A stretch of DNA of 64,000 nucleotides from Flavobacteriales bacterium (GTDB lineage: Bacteria > Bacteroidota > Bacteroidia > Flavobacteriales > Flavobacteriaceae), in contig JAFLBS010000004.1 of NCBI GenBank assembly GCA_017303755.1, positions 1 through 64,000 on the forward strand. Direction: 5' to 3'. Each line of letters starts with the position of its first letter. Positions within the stretch are counted from its first letter, which is position 1. Below, one piece after another: positions 33,294 through 42,639 of this stretch. Both the position numbers and the translations under genes were made by a program. The notes under the pieces are model-generated. The model had not been told where the DNA came from, did not search any database, and worked only from the letters and a program-made list of their open reading frames with translations.

Positions 33294-35669
33294 TTATTTC
33301 ATTCGAGCAAAATAATTGCTCATAATCGTCACAAAACTCACTATAGTTACTGTGCTTAAAGGCATAATTATTGCCGCCACTAACGGAGATAAATTGCCTG
33401 TAACTGCGTAGCTTAAACCAACAACATTATACAACAAAGACAGTCCAAAACTCATGTAAATGGTTTTCATTGCATTTTTAGAATACTTCATAAAAAAGGC
33501 TATTTTATCAAACTGGGTTGCATCTAAAATTCCGTCACAAGCAGGAGAAAACACGTTTACATTTTCTGAGATTGAAATTCCGACATTACTTTGTGCCAAA
33601 GCGCCTGCATCATTTAAACCATCACCCACCATCATTACGTTTTTCCCTTGTTTTTGAAGGTTTCCAATGAAATCTAGTTTTTGTTCAGGCTTCTGATTGA
33701 ATACCAAAGTGGCATTGCTAGGTAGCATTTTTTCAAGAATTTTTCGTTCACCATCATTATCACCCGACAATACGACTATATTGTATTTTTTGGCTAATTG
33801 TTCAAACAATTGCTCTAAACCAATTCGGTATTGATTGTTGAACACATAACTTCCTTTATACACCCCATTAATTTCAACATGCACTTTAGTTTTCTTATGC
33901 GTGTTCTCACTCATGTGTTGCAAAAACTGAGATGATCCTAATTTTATGGAATTTCCATCCAAAGTGGCAAAAACACCTTTCCCGATGATTTCTTCAAAAC
34001 TTGTGATTTCGATTCTATCGTAATTCGGAATGAACTCATACAATCGTCTGCTTAATGGGTGATTCGAACCTCGTAATGTGTTTTTTAATAATTTTAATTC
34101 GGCATCATTTAAAGGAGTTCCTTCATAAGTAATGGATGTCTTTTTGTTGGTTGTAATCGTTCCTGTTTTATCAAAAACGATTGTATCTACTTTTGCTAAT
34201 TGCTCAATTACTAAAGCATTCTTTAAATAGAATTTTCGGTTACCTAAAATACGCAACACATTGCCTAATGTAAAGGGTGCAGTTAATGCCAATGCACACG
34301 GACATGCCACGATTAGAATTGCTGTAAATACATTGAATGCAGTGGCTGTATCGAAAAATATCCAATAGATGAAGGAAACTATTGCCAATCCTAATAAAGC
34401 AGGCGTAAAATAGCGACTGATTTTATCGGTAATCGTTTTATGCTTTTGTTCCACTCTTTTCTGAAACACATCATTGCTCCACAATTGCGTTAAGTAACTT
34501 TGAGAAACTGAAAACAGCACTTCCATTTCGATGACTTTGCCCATTTGTTTTCCACCCGCAAAAATTTTATCGCCCGATTTTTTGTCAATCGCAACGGCTT
34601 CACCAGTTACAAAACTGTAATCTATCGATGCTTTTTCAGAAATTAAAATTCCGTCAACTGGAATCAATTCTTGGTTTCTGATGAGCAATCGATCGCCTTT
34701 TTCTATATCATAGACTTGAATGGCTTCTTCACTTCCATCGGATAAAACTTTTGTAATGGCAATAGGAAAATACGATTTGTAATCACGTTCAAACGATAAG
34801 AAGTCGTAGGTTTTGATTTGAAATAATTTCCCCAATAACATGAAGAAAATCAATCCACACATACTATCAAAAAAACCTTGTCCGTAGTCAAAAACGATAT
34901 CAACCGTGCTTCGAACGAACATAACTACAATTCCCAAAGCTATAGGAATATCAATATTGAGCATGCCCGATTTGATGCTTTTCCAAGCTGAAACATAGTA
35001 GCCTGAAGCCGAATAAAAAAATGTAGGAAGCGATAAAGCAAATATCAACCAACGGAAAAATCCGCGGTACTGATTGATCCAAAACTCTTCTACTTCAAAA
35101 TATTCGGGAAACGAAAGCAACATAATATTTCCGAAGCAGAAAAACGCCACACCTATTTTATATATAAGTGAGCGATCTACTTTCTTTTTTCCTTCTTCAA
35201 AATTCTCTAAACTGATGTACGGTTCGTAACCAATCGAACTCAGTAATTCAACTATTTTTTTAAGAGTTGTTTTTTCGGGATTGTAGGTGATTCGAACTTT
35301 CTTCTCCGGAAAATTAACCTGCGAAGTACTTATGCCTTCTTGAAGTTTTTGTAGATTCTCCAAAATCCAAATACACGAACTACAGTGTATGTGAGGAATG
35401 TACAGTGAAACAATATTCGTTGTATCCTCTTGGAATTCGAGAAGTTTAGCAACAATTTCGTCATTGTCTAAAAAATCATATTTACCTTTAATATCCAGTG
35501 GAGTCGCGCCTGGTGACGCTTGAAAATCATAATAACACGTTAAATCATTCTGACTGAAAATTTCGTAAACGGTTTTACAACCCGTACAACAAAAGCTTTT
35601 TTCATCAAATACAACTTCGTCTTTTTTTATAATTTCATTACCACAATGGAAACATTTTTCTGTGTCCAT
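33294..35669 (-). CDS. ccoI: CcoI/FixI copper-transporting P-type ATPase, 791 aa
   Basis: Exports copper for maturation of cbb3 oxidase. The N-terminus has a cysteine motif (CFHCGN, then CCTGC), a heavy-metal-associated domain with CSSC near residue 97, eight membrane helices with the ion motif CPC (VACPCALAL), the phosphorylation motif DKTGTIT and the hinge MVGDGLNDAGAL. Its promoter region is shared with the divergent fnr-like gene and contains an FNR-like box. Confidence 0.94.
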   Translation of the reverse strand: MDTEKCFHCGNEIIKKDEVVFDEKSFCCTGCKTVYEIFSQNDLTCYYDFQASPGATPLDIKGKYDFLDNDEIVAKLLEFQEDTTNIVSLYIPHIHCSSCIWILENLQKLQEGISTSQVNFPEKKVRITYNPEKTTLKKIVELLSSIGYEPYISLENFEEGKKKVDRSLIYKIGVAFFCFGNIMLLSFPEYFEVEEFWINQYRGFFRWLIFALSLPTFFYSASGYYVSAWKSIKSGMLNIDIPIALGIVVMFVRSTVDIVFDYGQGFFDSMCGLIFFMLLGKLFQIKTYDFLSFERDYKSYFPIAITKVLSDGSEEAIQVYDIEKGDRLLIRNQELIPVDGILISEKASIDYSFVTGEAVAIDKKSGDKIFAGGKQMGKVIEMEVLFSVSQSYLTQLWSNDVFQKRVEQKHKTITDKISRYFTPALLGLAIVSFIYWIFFDTATAFNVFTAILIVACPCALALTAPFTLGNVLRILGNRKFYLKNALVIEQLAKVDTIVFDKTGTITTNKKTSITYEGTPLNDAELKLLKNTLRGSNHPLSRRLYEFIPNYDRIEITSFEEIIGKGVFATLDGNSIKLGSSQFLQHMSENTHKKTKVHVEINGVYKGSYVFNNQYRIGLEQLFEQLAKKYNIVVLSGDNDGERKILEKMLPSNATLVFNQKPEQKLDFIGNLQKQGKNVMMVGDGLNDAGALAQSNVGISISENVNVFSPACDGILDATQFDKIAFFMKYSKNAMKTIYMSFGLSLLYNVVGLSYAVTGNLSPLVAAIIMPLSTVTIVSFVTIMSNYFARMK

Positions 35670-35691
35670 AATTTGCTCATTTTACCTGCAA

Positions 35692-35699
35692 CAAAGGTT
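35692..35699 (-). promoter_or_regulatory. Probable -7 element of ccoI
   Basis: On the - strand it reads AACCTTTG, with TA one base further upstream (TAACCTTTG), so it is one base off the TAnnTTTG spacing. It lies 33 bp (centre to centre) from the FNR-like box. Confidence 0.45.
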
Positions 35700-35721
35700 A
35701 CACAATGCTTAAAATTAAAAT

Positions 35722-35735
35722 ATGATATTTGTCAT
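35722..35735. promoter_or_regulatory. FNR-like operator between ccoI and the fnr-like gene
   Basis: ATGATATTTGTCAT has half-sites ATGAT and GTCAT. It is 33 bp from the ccoI -7 element on one side but only 19 bp from the fnr-like gene's -7 element on the other, where it would overlap the promoter and could repress. Confidence 0.72.
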
Positions 35736-35743
35736 GGTTTTAA

Positions 35744-35751
35744 TATCTTTG
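35744..35751 (+). promoter_or_regulatory. -7 promoter element of the fnr-like gene
   Basis: TATCTTTG fits TAnnTTTG, 24 bp before the ATG at 35776. Confidence 0.6.
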
Positions 35752-35775
35752 TAGAACTTAAACTAAAACCTAGGT

Positions 35776-36459
35776 ATGAGTAGTAAGTGTGAACAGTGTA
35801 TTGTAAGACAATTTAGCTCTTTAAAAGCGTTAACCAAGGACGAGTTGGTAAAAATGGCCGAGTGTAAAACCTCGTATACCATCAAAAAAGGCGAACCTAT
35901 TTTTGAAGAAGGTGAAGTGACTAACGGAATTTACTGTGTAAAAGACGGAGTTTGTAAAATGACCAAATTAAGTGCCAATGGTAAAGACCAAATAGTAAAG
36001 TTGGTAAAATCGGGCGAACTATTAGGTCAGCGTTCCATGATTAGCGACGAACCTGCCAATTTAAGTGCGGTTGCATTAGAAGACATGGAAGTGTGTTTTA
36101 TTCCAAAAAATGAAGTTATGGCATTTTTTACTCATAACAATCAGTTTTCAATGAACGTGATGAAGACTATTTGTGGCGATTTGAAAGAAGCTGATGATCA
36201 TATGGTTTCGATGGCACAAAAAAGTGTAAAAGAACGTTTGGCCGAAACCTTACTCTATTTGGAAGAAACCTTTGGAAAAAGTGCTGATGGTTCATTACAT
36301 ATTCAATTATCTCGTGAAGAATTGGCAGGAATGATAGGTACTGCTACCGAAAGTTGCATTCGATTATTGTCGGAATTCAACAAAAGCGGTTATGTTGATT
36401 TGACTGGAAAGAAAATTACCATTTTAGATCGCAACAAATTGAAACGTTTAGCGGATTAA
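35776..36459 (+). CDS. fnr: Crp/Fnr-family oxygen-responsive regulator, 227 aa
   Basis: N-terminal cyclic-nucleotide-type sensor barrel (residues 25-140) and C-terminal winged helix-turn-helix (SREELAGMIGTATESCIRLLSEFNKSGYV). Cysteines at 5, 8 and 30, plus others in the barrel, could bind a 4Fe-4S cluster as in FNR, though the spacing differs from E. coli FNR. The recognition helix E-SCIR-L is close to the FNR type (E-xx-SR). Divergent from ccoI and next to the cco operon, it is the natural candidate to bind the three FNR-like boxes in the window. Confidence 0.88.
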   Translation: MSSKCEQCIVRQFSSLKALTKDELVKMAECKTSYTIKKGEPIFEEGEVTNGIYCVKDGVCKMTKLSANGKDQIVKLVKSGELLGQRSMISDEPANLSAVALEDMEVCFIPKNEVMAFFTHNNQFSMNVMKTICGDLKEADDHMVSMAQKSVKERLAETLLYLEETFGKSADGSLHIQLSREELAGMIGTATESCIRLLSEFNKSGYVDLTGKKITILDRNKLKRLAD

Positions 36460-36484
36460 TCCCATCAACATAATACTACAATCT

Positions 36485-36513
36485 AAACTGCTTTTCGTAA
36501 GCAGTTTTTTTTT
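36485..36513 (+). terminator. Terminator after the fnr-like gene
   Basis: AAACTGCTT and AAGCAGTTT form a perfect stem with a 5-nt loop, followed by a run of nine T. Confidence 0.85.
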
Positions 36514-36550
36514 ATTTTTATGGAAAATGAAACAATAAGAATTTCAGTCT

Positions 36551-37558
36551 ATGAATGCAGGAAAGAAATACACTTTATCAGAGTTTATTTATTGGACACG
36601 AAGACATATTTATAAACTTCTGATTTTATCCACGATTCCGACTATTTTATATTTTTTAGGTTGGACATTTTTGTCGATAACTTGGGTTCCAGTAGCGATG
36701 TTAGGAACTGCTGTGGCGTTCATCGTCGGATTTAAAAACAACGCTAGTTATAGTCGTTTGTGGGAAGCACGACAAATTTATGGTGCAATTATCAATGATA
36801 GTCGAAGTTTTGGCGTGAAGGTTCGCGATTTTTTAGGCGGAAAAAATGATGCTGATGTTACTGCTATTTTCTACCGCCATTTTGCGTGGTTGACTGCCTT
36901 ACGGTATCAGTTGAGAGAACCGCGTGTTTGGGAAAATATGGATCAGAAGAATAATATTGAGTATTTGAACAGCTATTTTTCCATCCCAGAAAGGGAAACC
37001 CCACTGGAAGAGGAACTAAAAAAGTACCTTTCTGAAGCGGAACACTCCTACTTATTAAGTAAAAAAAACAGAGCTACTCAAGCATTGGCTTTGCAGTCTG
37101 AAATGATCAATAGTTTACACAAAAAAGGGAAACTATCCGATTTTCAGCAAATGCAATTACAAACCAACTTGTCGCTTTTTTACGAACACCAAGGAAAAGC
37201 CGAACGCATTAAAAATTTTCCGTATCCTAGGAATTTTTCTTCCATAACCACCATTTTACTCTATGCTTTTGTTATTTTGGTTCCGTATGGATTACTCAAA
37301 GAATTTGATGGAATGGGAAAAGGAACATTTTTAGAAGGTTGCACCATTTGGTTGAACATTCCGTTTGCCACCATGTTGACATGGGTTTTTGTGTCGTTGG
37401 ATTTGGTAGGTGAAAGTTCGGTGAATCCATTTGAAGGCAATGCCAATGACGTTCCGATTACACAAATCAGTCGCACGATTGAAATCGACCTTCGCGATAT
37501 GTTGGACGAAACTGATTTACCCAAGCCAATAACACCAACTAATAATATTGTAATGTAA
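36551..37558 (+). CDS. Bestrophin family ion channel, 335 aa
   Basis: Four membrane helices with the bestrophin pattern: GTAVAFIVGFKNNASYSRLWEARQIYGAIINDSRSFG after helix 2 is diagnostic, and the C-terminal part has NPFEGNANDVPITQISRTIEIDLRDML. Bacterial bestrophins are pentameric ion channels. The carbonic anhydrase gene begins 11 bp later, so the two are probably one operon and the channel may carry bicarbonate. Confidence 0.9.
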   Translation: MNAGKKYTLSEFIYWTRRHIYKLLILSTIPTILYFLGWTFLSITWVPVAMLGTAVAFIVGFKNNASYSRLWEARQIYGAIINDSRSFGVKVRDFLGGKNDADVTAIFYRHFAWLTALRYQLREPRVWENMDQKNNIEYLNSYFSIPERETPLEEELKKYLSEAEHSYLLSKKNRATQALALQSEMINSLHKKGKLSDFQQMQLQTNLSLFYEHQGKAERIKNFPYPRNFSSITTILLYAFVILVPYGLLKEFDGMGKGTFLEGCTIWLNIPFATMLTWVFVSLDLVGESSVNPFEGNANDVPITQISRTIEIDLRDMLDETDLPKPITPTNNIVM

Positions 37559-37569
37559 TTCTAATTGAT

Positions 37570-38199
37570 ATGGACATAGAAAAAGTATTCAAAAACAACG
37601 AAAAATGGATTGCTCAAAAGCTTTCTGTTGACGCAAATTATTTCGAGAATTTATCCAAAGGTCAGAGTCCGGATATTCTATACATCGGTTGTTCAGACAG
37701 TAGAGTTACTGCCGAAGATTTAATGGGAGTTGAACCGGGTGAAGTGTTCGTTCACCGCAACATTGCCAATATGGTGATTAGTATTGATTTGAATGTGATG
37801 TCGGTTTTGAATTATTCAGTTCGCCATTTAAAAGTGAATCATGTTGTGGTTTGTGGTCATTATTTTTGTGGAGGTGTAAAAGCGGCGATGCAAGCTCAAG
37901 ACATGGGGATTTTGAATCCGTGGTTGCGCAACATTCGCGACGTGTATCGTTTACACAAAGACGAACTAAATTCCATTACTGATGAAAACCTGCGTTACAA
38001 TCGTTTGGTAGAATTGAATGTTCAAGAACAATGCGTCAATTTGATTAAAACTGCTGCGATTCAAGAAGCGTATAAAGATCGTGGGTTACAAGTACACGGT
38101 TGGGTTTTTGATATTCATTCGGGCAAACTCATCGACTTAAAAATTGATTTTCCAAAAGTGTTGAAAGACATTATGGAGATTTATGATTTGGGACAGTAA
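37570..38199 (+). CDS. can: Beta-class carbonic anhydrase, 209 aa
   Basis: Interconverts CO2 and bicarbonate. The zinc ligands are visible: Cys and Asp-Arg in YIGCSDSRVTAEDLM (residues 37-50) and His/Cys in VVCGHYFCGGVKAAM (about 96-110). The length is normal. It is cytoplasmic, with no signal peptide. It is probably cotranscribed with the bestrophin gene. Confidence 0.95.
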   Translation: MDIEKVFKNNEKWIAQKLSVDANYFENLSKGQSPDILYIGCSDSRVTAEDLMGVEPGEVFVHRNIANMVISIDLNVMSVLNYSVRHLKVNHVVVCGHYFCGGVKAAMQAQDMGILNPWLRNIRDVYRLHKDELNSITDENLRYNRLVELNVQEQCVNLIKTAAIQEAYKDRGLQVHGWVFDIHSGKLIDLKIDFPKVLKDIMEIYDLGQ

Positions 38200-38225
38200 T
38201 TGTTTCATTGCGATATCATCTTATT

Positions 38226-38260
38226 AAATCCGGAGAATCATTTTTTCGGATTTTTTATTT
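38226..38260 (+). terminator. Terminator after the carbonic anhydrase gene
   Basis: AAATCCG and CGGATTT form a stem, followed by a T-run. Confidence 0.7.
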
Positions 38261-38342
38261 TTAAACGATTCTGAAAACCTATTTATGCATAAAACCACTA
38301 ATTTTACGTTATAAAAATTCGTATACATTCACTTTTAATGCT

Positions 38343-39638
38343 ATGAAAATAAAATCAATAACCTTCCTATTTGCCTTTTTGTTCACTACAAATCTTAGTT
38401 TTTCACAACAAAAATTTGTTACAGACGACATTACTCATTTTTGGTCGGCTTACGACAAAATTATAACTTCCAAAGATACTTTGCAGCAGCAACAACTACT
38501 CAAAGAGCTGTATTTTGACAAAGCTTCTGATGGATTAAAAAGCCTAATGCAAGTCAAGAATTATTCCGAAAAAGAGTATTTAAACGCCATTCTAAATTAC
38601 CCTAAATTTTGGCAATCGATTCGGAAAAACACTGAGAATTACAAAAAAGTGTTACCCGAGGTTGAGAAAAATATAGGCCAATTGAAGCGCGTTTATCCCA
38701 AACTAAAACCTTCGACTATTTACTTTTCAATGGGTGCTTTTCGCAGCGGCGGAACTACTTTTCAAAATCAAGTATTGATTGGTTGTGAGCTATCTTTAGC
38801 CGATTCAAAGGTGGTTACAGATGAATTGCCAGAGTGGCGTAAACCTTTTTATAAAATGTACAACCCAATACATGATATTGGATTATTGTGCACTCATGAA
38901 TACGTTCATACTCAACAAACTGAAGCCTTAGACAACTTGCTATGCTATTCATTACGTGAAGGTGTTGCCGAATTCATTTCCTGTTTGTCCACAAAATTGC
39001 CTTCCAATACGCCTTCATTTAAATTTGGACGAAACAATGAAACACTAGTGAAACAAAAATTTGTTGAAGATCTTTTTATTCCGAATCGACTTTACAATTG
39101 GTTGTGGGGCGATAACCAAAACGAGTTAAAAGAACGTGATTTGGGCTATTATGTTGGTTATCGTATCTGCGAAAATTACTATACTAAATCAAAAAATAAA
39201 CAAAAGGCGATAGAAGAGTTGATTGAGTTGGATTACAGTAATGATGCTGAGGTTGAGCGAATCATCAATGAATCAGGTTTTTTTGAAACTTCGATACAAC
39301 AAATGTATGATGATTATGAAAAAAGTCGACCAACAATTGTCAGTATCACACCTCTGAATAATGACACTAAAAAAGTAAATTCTGAGATAAAGCAAATTAC
39401 ACTTCACTTTTCTGATCCCATGAATACGGAAACGCGTGGATTTGATTATGGCCCTTTGGGTGAAGAATATGTTGTACGTGTTGAAAAAGTGATTGGTTTT
39501 TCTGAAGATAAAAAATCATTTACGTTTGAAGTAAAGTTGCAACCCAACAGGAAATACCAAAGTTTAGTTACCAGTAATTTTACTAGTGAAAAAGGCATTC
39601 CTTTAAAACCCTTTTTAATTGAATTTGAAACTGAGTAG
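38343..39638 (+). CDS. Exported zinc-metallopeptidase-like protein with Ig-like domain, 431 aa
   Basis: Signal peptide (ends LSFSQQ, residue about 21). The central domain has HEYVH near residue 193, an HExxH zinc site, followed by the distal acidic segment EGVAEF about 26 residues later, as in DUF2268-type gluzincin-like proteases. The last 105 residues (PTIVSITPLNND to the end) form a bacterial Ig-like (Big_5/SbsA) domain. Substrate unknown; likely periplasmic or surface-exposed. Confidence 0.78.
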   Translation: MKIKSITFLFAFLFTTNLSFSQQKFVTDDITHFWSAYDKIITSKDTLQQQQLLKELYFDKASDGLKSLMQVKNYSEKEYLNAILNYPKFWQSIRKNTENYKKVLPEVEKNIGQLKRVYPKLKPSTIYFSMGAFRSGGTTFQNQVLIGCELSLADSKVVTDELPEWRKPFYKMYNPIHDIGLLCTHEYVHTQQTEALDNLLCYSLREGVAEFISCLSTKLPSNTPSFKFGRNNETLVKQKFVEDLFIPNRLYNWLWGDNQNELKERDLGYYVGYRICENYYTKSKNKQKAIEELIELDYSNDAEVERIINESGFFETSIQQMYDDYEKSRPTIVSITPLNNDTKKVNSEIKQITLHFSDPMNTETRGFDYGPLGEEYVVRVEKVIGFSEDKKSFTFEVKLQPNRKYQSLVTSNFTSEKGIPLKPFLIEFETE

Positions 39639-39692
39639 TAAATGGTTGAAACCTTGTTTGATGTTGGTGAATCGAAATTATTCGCTAAAAAA

Positions 39693-39992
39693 CTAATCAA
39701 AAGAATACTCACGTTCGACTAAAGCAATTCGTACCGTGTAATTTTCGTACCATTTACTTCGGCCTTTTAGTTGCGCGTCAAGATGATCTAAGTTGTTCTT
39801 CCAGTTTTTGATGGATTCCAAGTCGCGCCAATACGAAACGGTGATTCCGACATCATTTCGGGCCGATTCTACTCCGAGAAATCCTTCTTGTTGTTGGGCT
39901 AATTCGACCATTTTAGTTGCCATTTCGGCATAACCATCATCAACTGAAGTTCGAGTTGAGGTAAAAATAACAGCGTAGTAAGGTGGTTTCAT
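39693..39992 (-). CDS. Antibiotic biosynthesis monooxygenase (ABM) domain protein, 99 aa
   Basis: A single small dimeric alpha/beta barrel domain: YYAVIFTSTRT, MATKMVELAQQQEGFLGVES and VSYWRDLESIKNW are the ABM pattern. Such proteins are small monooxygenases or unknown stress enzymes. It stands between convergent genes. Confidence 0.85.
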   Translation of the reverse strand: MKPPYYAVIFTSTRTSVDDGYAEMATKMVELAQQQEGFLGVESARNDVGITVSYWRDLESIKNWKNNLDHLDAQLKGRSKWYENYTVRIALVEREYSFD

Positions 39993-40018
39993 AGTACATT
40001 ATTTTAGTCTGATGTTGT

Positions 40019-41668
40019 TTACTTTAGCAGTGATGGCAAAAGGTATTCCTGCATCATTTTGTCAACCTGTGAATGCCCGTAGGATTTATTATATGCTTTG
40101 GCAGTAATGACAATGGTAAGAGGTACATCTTTAAAAACAAAAATTTTATTTCCGCCATTTCCTGCACAATAAAATGTTTCATAATTTTTTCCATCTACAA
40201 CAAATGCTTTGTTCCAAAATAAGTATCCGTAGTATTCATTTGTTCGTTCCGGAATTTGAAGTTGTTTGGTAAATGTTTTCTTTACCCATTCTGAAGGCAG
40301 TATTTGCTGACCATTCCATTCTCCATTATTTTTATAGAGTTGACCAAATTTAGCTAATTCTAATGAAGTCATTTGCAAACCACCAGCAGTATTTACTACA
40401 TTTTGCGGAGTATATTGCCATTTATAGTTGATGATTCCCAAAGGTTTAAATAGCTTTTTATCTGCATATTGTTCTAGTCCTTCGGGAACTGATTTATTTA
40501 AAATATCACCCAATAGAATTACACCAGCGGTAAAATAATTCCACTTTTGACCATTAGCTCGATTTTCTTCGATAGGTAAATCCAAGGCAAATTTTACCCA
40601 ATTGTCTGTTGGATACATATTTTCTTCATTTCCGGGAGATTCACTATTGGAGTCTGAGCCATTAAACGCCGAACTCATAGTCAATAAATCGACTAACTTA
40701 ATCGAATCCTTTTGAGTTGATGGGTTCAAAAATGCATCTAATTTATAGAAAGAACTCAACGTTTGATTTTCATTTGTTATGTAACCTTCTTTGATGGCAA
40801 TTCCCATTAATGTTGATGTAAACGATTTCCCAACAGAACGTGTATCGTGTAAAGTAGTTCGATTGGCATTGTTAAAATATTCTTCCAATACTAATTTTCC
40901 TTCTTTGATAACAACTATGCTCGTTATTGACTTGAATTCATCTAAAGCTATAGCTTTATTTAGTTCTTTAATCTTTTTTTCATTGTATTTTGCTTGTGAT
41001 CGTTCAAACCCACTATTAGAATCTATCAATTGAATCGCTATTTGTTTGCTGGATATTTTTACTGGTTTAATGATTAAATTAATACTACCCGAGGCAATTA
41101 AATTGCCAACCATTGCATCACTTTCTTCATTTACTTTTACATAAGGACGCATTTCAATAGTCAATTGATGCTTTCCTTTTGTTAATGCTTGTGTACCACC
41201 ATTTGCCATAAAACGTTCAAATAAATAAACAGACCACCAATCACCACCAGATGAATCAATCAATGGAACTCTAAATGTTGTGGTAGTACTTTTTTTCAAC
41301 CCGCAACCGTAATGGATGTTTTCCTGATAAATAAGGATATGGTCTACCCGAAATGAAAATTGATAATTCCCTTTCCTATTAAGCTCTTCTTCTGACAATT
41401 CGGGTGCCAATTGGTGCATGTAATTGGTTATCGAATTGTCCATGAAAACTCTGATGTTCAAATCACAATCTTTTTTTAATTGGAATGTTGTTAAAAAATC
41501 AGCTTCTGTACAATCGCTTAAAGGAATATTTCGATTCATAAAAATGATTCTTCCAAGATTTGACTGGTGCAAATCTGAAGTAATTGAATCAATTTTTACA
41601 ATATTAACTACTTGTCCGTTACAGTATAAACTGAATAGATATAGTAAAATAATCAAACTTCTTTTCAT
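40019..41668 (-). CDS. Secreted serine hydrolase, beta-lactamase class C fold, 549 aa
   Basis: Signal peptide (ends LYCNGQ). The N-terminal 240 residues are a separate domain not recognised. The C-terminal 300 residues carry the penicillin-binding-protein-like fold with the catalytic SxxK (SVGKSF, about residue 280) and a Y-x-x motif in WNYFTAGVILLG. It is likely an esterase or D-aminopeptidase-type enzyme rather than a true beta-lactamase. The unusual N-terminal domain may bind substrate. Confidence 0.8.
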   Translation of the reverse strand: MKRSLIILLYLFSLYCNGQVVNIVKIDSITSDLHQSNLGRIIFMNRNIPLSDCTEADFLTTFQLKKDCDLNIRVFMDNSITNYMHQLAPELSEEELNRKGNYQFSFRVDHILIYQENIHYGCGLKKSTTTTFRVPLIDSSGGDWWSVYLFERFMANGGTQALTKGKHQLTIEMRPYVKVNEESDAMVGNLIASGSINLIIKPVKISSKQIAIQLIDSNSGFERSQAKYNEKKIKELNKAIALDEFKSITSIVVIKEGKLVLEEYFNNANRTTLHDTRSVGKSFTSTLMGIAIKEGYITNENQTLSSFYKLDAFLNPSTQKDSIKLVDLLTMSSAFNGSDSNSESPGNEENMYPTDNWVKFALDLPIEENRANGQKWNYFTAGVILLGDILNKSVPEGLEQYADKKLFKPLGIINYKWQYTPQNVVNTAGGLQMTSLELAKFGQLYKNNGEWNGQQILPSEWVKKTFTKQLQIPERTNEYYGYLFWNKAFVVDGKNYETFYCAGNGGNKIFVFKDVPLTIVITAKAYNKSYGHSQVDKMMQEYLLPSLLK

Positions 41669-41740
41669 AATTGTTGTTTTTGGGCAAACATAAAATCTAT
41701 TTCAATTTAAAAATAGAACCAAATTAACATTTACGGATTT

Positions 41741-42550
41741 TTAACCAAAAAGCATTTTTCTGTATTTAAAAGGACTAATTCCGTTTATTTCTTTGAAGCA
41801 ACGTGTAAAATGACTTTGGTCAGCAAACCCACAATCAAAAGCAATTGCTGTCAAATCCAGTTTCTTTTGAGCGATGAGTTCTAATGATTTCAAAACTCTT
41901 AGCTTTCTAATGTATTCACCTAAAGTAACGTTGAAGTAATTAGAAAAATCTCTTGATAAATGAACAGGATGAATATTGAGCGTTTTTGACAAATATTCTA
42001 AAGTAAGATTTTCTGTAAATTGATTCTTTAAAACTACCTCAATTTCAGAAACCCAAGCCGGTTTTTTGTTGCAACTGGCTTGTCTTTCTCGATTCATTTT
42101 CGAAAGAGTTTCAATAAGTAATGTTTGAATTGAAAGTTGAGTTAGAGTATCATTTTTTTTGGTCTCTCTGAAAATTTTATACATCAAAAATTTCAAATCA
42201 GGGTTTGCGATATTTATACTTCCTTGTAAATCTGAAAAATTTAAATCCAGATCATCAAACCATAATTGTTCTATTTCAATATGGAAACCTCTTGTAAATC
42301 CTTTGGGTTTTATATTATAATGTGGCTCTTGCCAATTGTGAAATAATAAACTACCAGGAGAACAATTGTATGTTTCTTTTTTGTTTCCCTCCATTACATG
42401 TCCTTCAAGAATGAACGTAAAATAGGCATTTTCATGATAATGCCAATCTACTTTATCATGAGTATACACGGTATCCGTTAATGTAATTCCTTCTAAGTGA
42501 ATTGTTGTATTAGTTTCTCCGTAAAATTCACCTTTTTTGGATAGATTCAT
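41741..42550 (-). CDS. AraC-family transcriptional regulator, 269 aa
   Basis: Cupin sensor domain at residues 20-110 (DWHYHENAYFTFILEGHV) and a C-terminal double HTH (LTLEYLSKTLNIHPVHLSRDFSNYFN and LDLTAIAFDCGFADQSHFTRCFKEI). It lies 73 bp upstream of the serine hydrolase on the same strand and may regulate it. Confidence 0.9.
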   Translation of the reverse strand: MNLSKKGEFYGETNTTIHLEGITLTDTVYTHDKVDWHYHENAYFTFILEGHVMEGNKKETYNCSPGSLLFHNWQEPHYNIKPKGFTRGFHIEIEQLWFDDLDLNFSDLQGSINIANPDLKFLMYKIFRETKKNDTLTQLSIQTLLIETLSKMNRERQASCNKKPAWVSEIEVVLKNQFTENLTLEYLSKTLNIHPVHLSRDFSNYFNVTLGEYIRKLRVLKSLELIAQKKLDLTAIAFDCGFADQSHFTRCFKEINGISPFKYRKMLFG

Positions 42551-42639
42551 TATATGAAATTAAGTATTAGCAGGAAAATAGCTCCTTTTTATAGGTGATT
42601 ACAACTTTTTGGATATTCCTAAATTTTACTGATTACTGT

